Source: Semisulcospira habei (taxonomy: Eukaryota > Mollusca > Gastropoda > Semisulcospiridae). Taken from it: a stretch of DNA of 64,000 bases. The notes below the pieces were generated by a model. The model was given only the letters and a program-made list of their open reading frames with translations, made no database searches and was not told the origin of the DNA. Made by a program: the position numbers and the translations under genes. The stretch spans positions 74,134,727 to 74,198,726 of the forward strand of contig BTPG01000006.1 in NCBI GenBank assembly GCA_036245525.1, in the 5' to 3' direction. Of the stretch, positions 62,372 through 64,000 are shown piece by piece (position 1 is the first letter of the stretch; the number at the start of each line of letters is the position of its first letter).

Positions 62372-64000
62372 ATTTGTTTTCTCAAAACACATTACCGATG
62401 GTATTACACTTAGGAAGAATCACAAAGAGGAGGTGGGTGCCGCTATAGCGCCCCTACTGCCAACCACATTGCCCACAAACTCGCCCTCCTGCAGCACACT
62501 CCCGATAATTTTAGCTAAGATACCTGCGGCGCCTAGGGCGCCGGGAGGGAGTGTTGCGCTGCTGCGGTGTCTCCCACCAGCGAGAGGATCTGTCGCTAGG
62601 AGGAGAAGTCCCTCAGGTAGCAGCGGGCGAAGGTGGACTCCGCTCGCCATCTCATAGCCGCCACAAGACTTTGACTGCACCGGTGCTGTCGCAGCGGAAC
62701 TTGCGGCCATGGTTCTGACCTCGTGCGCCGCGTTGTGCAACATGTGGCCTCAACAGGTCAACGTCCTGGCAGGCCGGGCGGATAACTCCCCGGAACCAGG
62801 AGGAGCAGGTCTGGCTGAGATACCACGTCTACCTGTGGACAGAGGGAGAAAACAGGTGTGTGCGTCCCCCTGCGCCAGCTTGGTCCGGCGCAGGTACACA
62901 CGGAAGACTCTCACCGGTTCCTATTGTCTGGGCTACTGAGTGGAATCTGACACTCGTACGGGCAGACAGACATAGACTGTAGGGCAGCCAAGGCGACCAC
63001 GACTTGGCCCTGAAGGCTGGTACCGCAGTAGTTGCACGGTGCCGTCCGTCCGTACCAGCCAGCCATCTGTGTGTGTGTGACGACAGCGCGTACGGATACT
63101 GACCCTGGAAGAGGTAAGGCTGTCACCGGGTTTTGAAGTCTGTTCTCCCGGGTGGCACCCAACACGCGCAGGGCGAAACAACTGTCGCCGTCATGTAGGC
63201 CGCGTCTAGTCCAGGCAGATGTGTCAGGTAGCTGTAGCATGAACCGGTCGACTGGCACTGCCAGCCACCCGGGTGTGTGGACAGCGTGCATAGTACTGAG
63301 CCTGGAGGTTGAGTCAAGGACTGCCCTGAAGCTCTCCTCCTTGAAACATCCGTCAGGCGCGTCATGTGCCGGGTTCCAACAGACGAGGTTGAGATCCCGT
63401 AAGCCCCCAAGGTAGAACTTGGTCCCTGCGCAGCACAGCGGGGCATTCCAAGCGAAGGGAGCCTCTGAAGTGAGGTTTTGCCGCTACCCGGGTCTGATGA
63501 GCGAAATCGCCTGTAGGAGTCGGCGATCATGGTGAGATAGTCCTGAACGGTGAAAGGGGCCGTCCTTAGGAGATGAAAACCCCCGAGGAAGCACCCTGCC
63601 AGCTGGGGCTTCGTCCAGTTCGGAAGGAAGAAGGTTGTCATTCCCGTCACACAGCGCTCGTCATCTACCCTCGCAACTCGACTGGTTGATGGTCTGCGGG
63701 TTGTCTCGGTAGCACCTATGGCCGCCGTAGGAAGCCTCTGTGGAAGAGGGCTTGCTGCCCAATCTGCGGGTGCGCACCTACATCCACCAGGCTGCAACAC
63801 AAGTAATGGCGGACAACCACGCGTACACTTCGGCATGCAATCTCGATGGCGAGCAGTGGAGCTGGAAGATCTGGCCACAGCGACGCCTCCCCGCGCGGCA
63901 GGCCTCCAGCGCACTAGCCACTCCCAATTACGCCCTCCTTCTCCAAGCAGAGGAGGTGGCAGGTTGAACGGTGATCCCCTAGTAAGTCATCCGTCCTAAG
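62372..64000 (-). mobile_element. DIRS-like retrotransposon D7, 3' part, runs off the window
   Basis: The left terminus is tttgttttctcaaaacac then attaccgatggtattac. Recombinase remnants follow to the window edge; RNase H and RT would lie beyond 64000. Confidence 0.75.
62420..63914 (-). pseudogene. DIRS tyrosine recombinase remnant (D7)
   Basis: The N-terminal block (63914-63430) has WTKPQLAGCFLGGFHLLRTA then FTVQDYLTMIADSYRRF, matching the D6 FTEQHWAPITIRGYLAIIAD block. The C-terminal block (62743-62580) has NAAHEVRTMAASSA (HxxR). The Tyr region is out of frame near 62610 (ccttcgcccgctgctacct on the minus strand). Multiple indels. Confidence 0.65.

Overview
This is eukaryotic genomic DNA from an invertebrate animal, most likely a lophotrochozoan and probably a mollusc. 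The evidence is split host exons with GT..AG borders, plus APE-type LINEs (RTE-like and I/Nimb-like), DIRS-like tyrosine-recombinase retrotransposons, piggyBac-like TTAA MITEs, solo LTRs and a Polinton/adintovirus-type DNA polymerase. No species can be named from the sequence. There is no bacterial operon, CRISPR array, rRNA or convincing tRNA.

Host layer. One conserved gene runs through most of the window on the minus strand: an EDEM2-like GH47 protein of ER-associated degradation. Seven consecutive coding exons are recognised in order (53.8, 26.2, 25.4, 19.5, 18.5, 15.8 and 4.5 kb). Every splice phase matches, giving about 337 residues of uninterrupted GH47 sequence. I number them exons 2-8, because the signal-peptide exon was not found and the C-terminal exons lie beyond position 1. 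The exons total about 1.0 kb in a 49-kb span. A THAP zinc-finger first exon lies on the plus strand at 54.5 kb.

Transposon layer. (1) DIRS-like elements, called D1-D7 here, are all on the minus strand: 1.5-3.9, 7.1-10.5, 20.6-23.2, 26.9-29.85, 41.4-46.7, 46.7-53.1 and 62.4 to the window end. D6 (46.7-53.1 kb) has both inverted termini and, in order, gag-like, RT (YLDD), RNase H and tyrosine-recombinase remnants. (2) About 300-bp short elements (S1-S6) share the DIRS terminal core and sit in tandem with each other and with DIRS left ends. (3) An RTE-like LINE is present in five pieces; three have target-site duplications (TSDs). (4) An I/Nimb-like LINE has two copies, one bounded by a 13-bp TSD (31.3-36.3 kb) and one lacking its 3' end (55.6-59.5 kb). 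(5) Two solo LTRs of about 1.25 kb have 5-bp TSDs. (6) A 1.27-kb composite at 37.9-39.2 kb carries three hammerhead-ribozyme motifs and is flanked by a 13-bp TSD. (7) There are piggyBac-like MITEs, a possible hAT-like element, a short retroposon in two copies, and tandem or dispersed repeats.

How it fits together. Nested insertions give relative ages: a solo LTR beside a DIRS end, then an RTE LINE inside that LTR. Several MITEs and one S element sit within 10-35 bp of EDEM2 splice sites, so the gene appears to have been expanded by insertions that stopped at the exon borders. The best leads for new biology are the ribozyme-bearing composite and the S/DIRS tandem junctions. All transposon ORFs seen are broken or partial; the DNA polymerase ORF is open but cut by the window edge.
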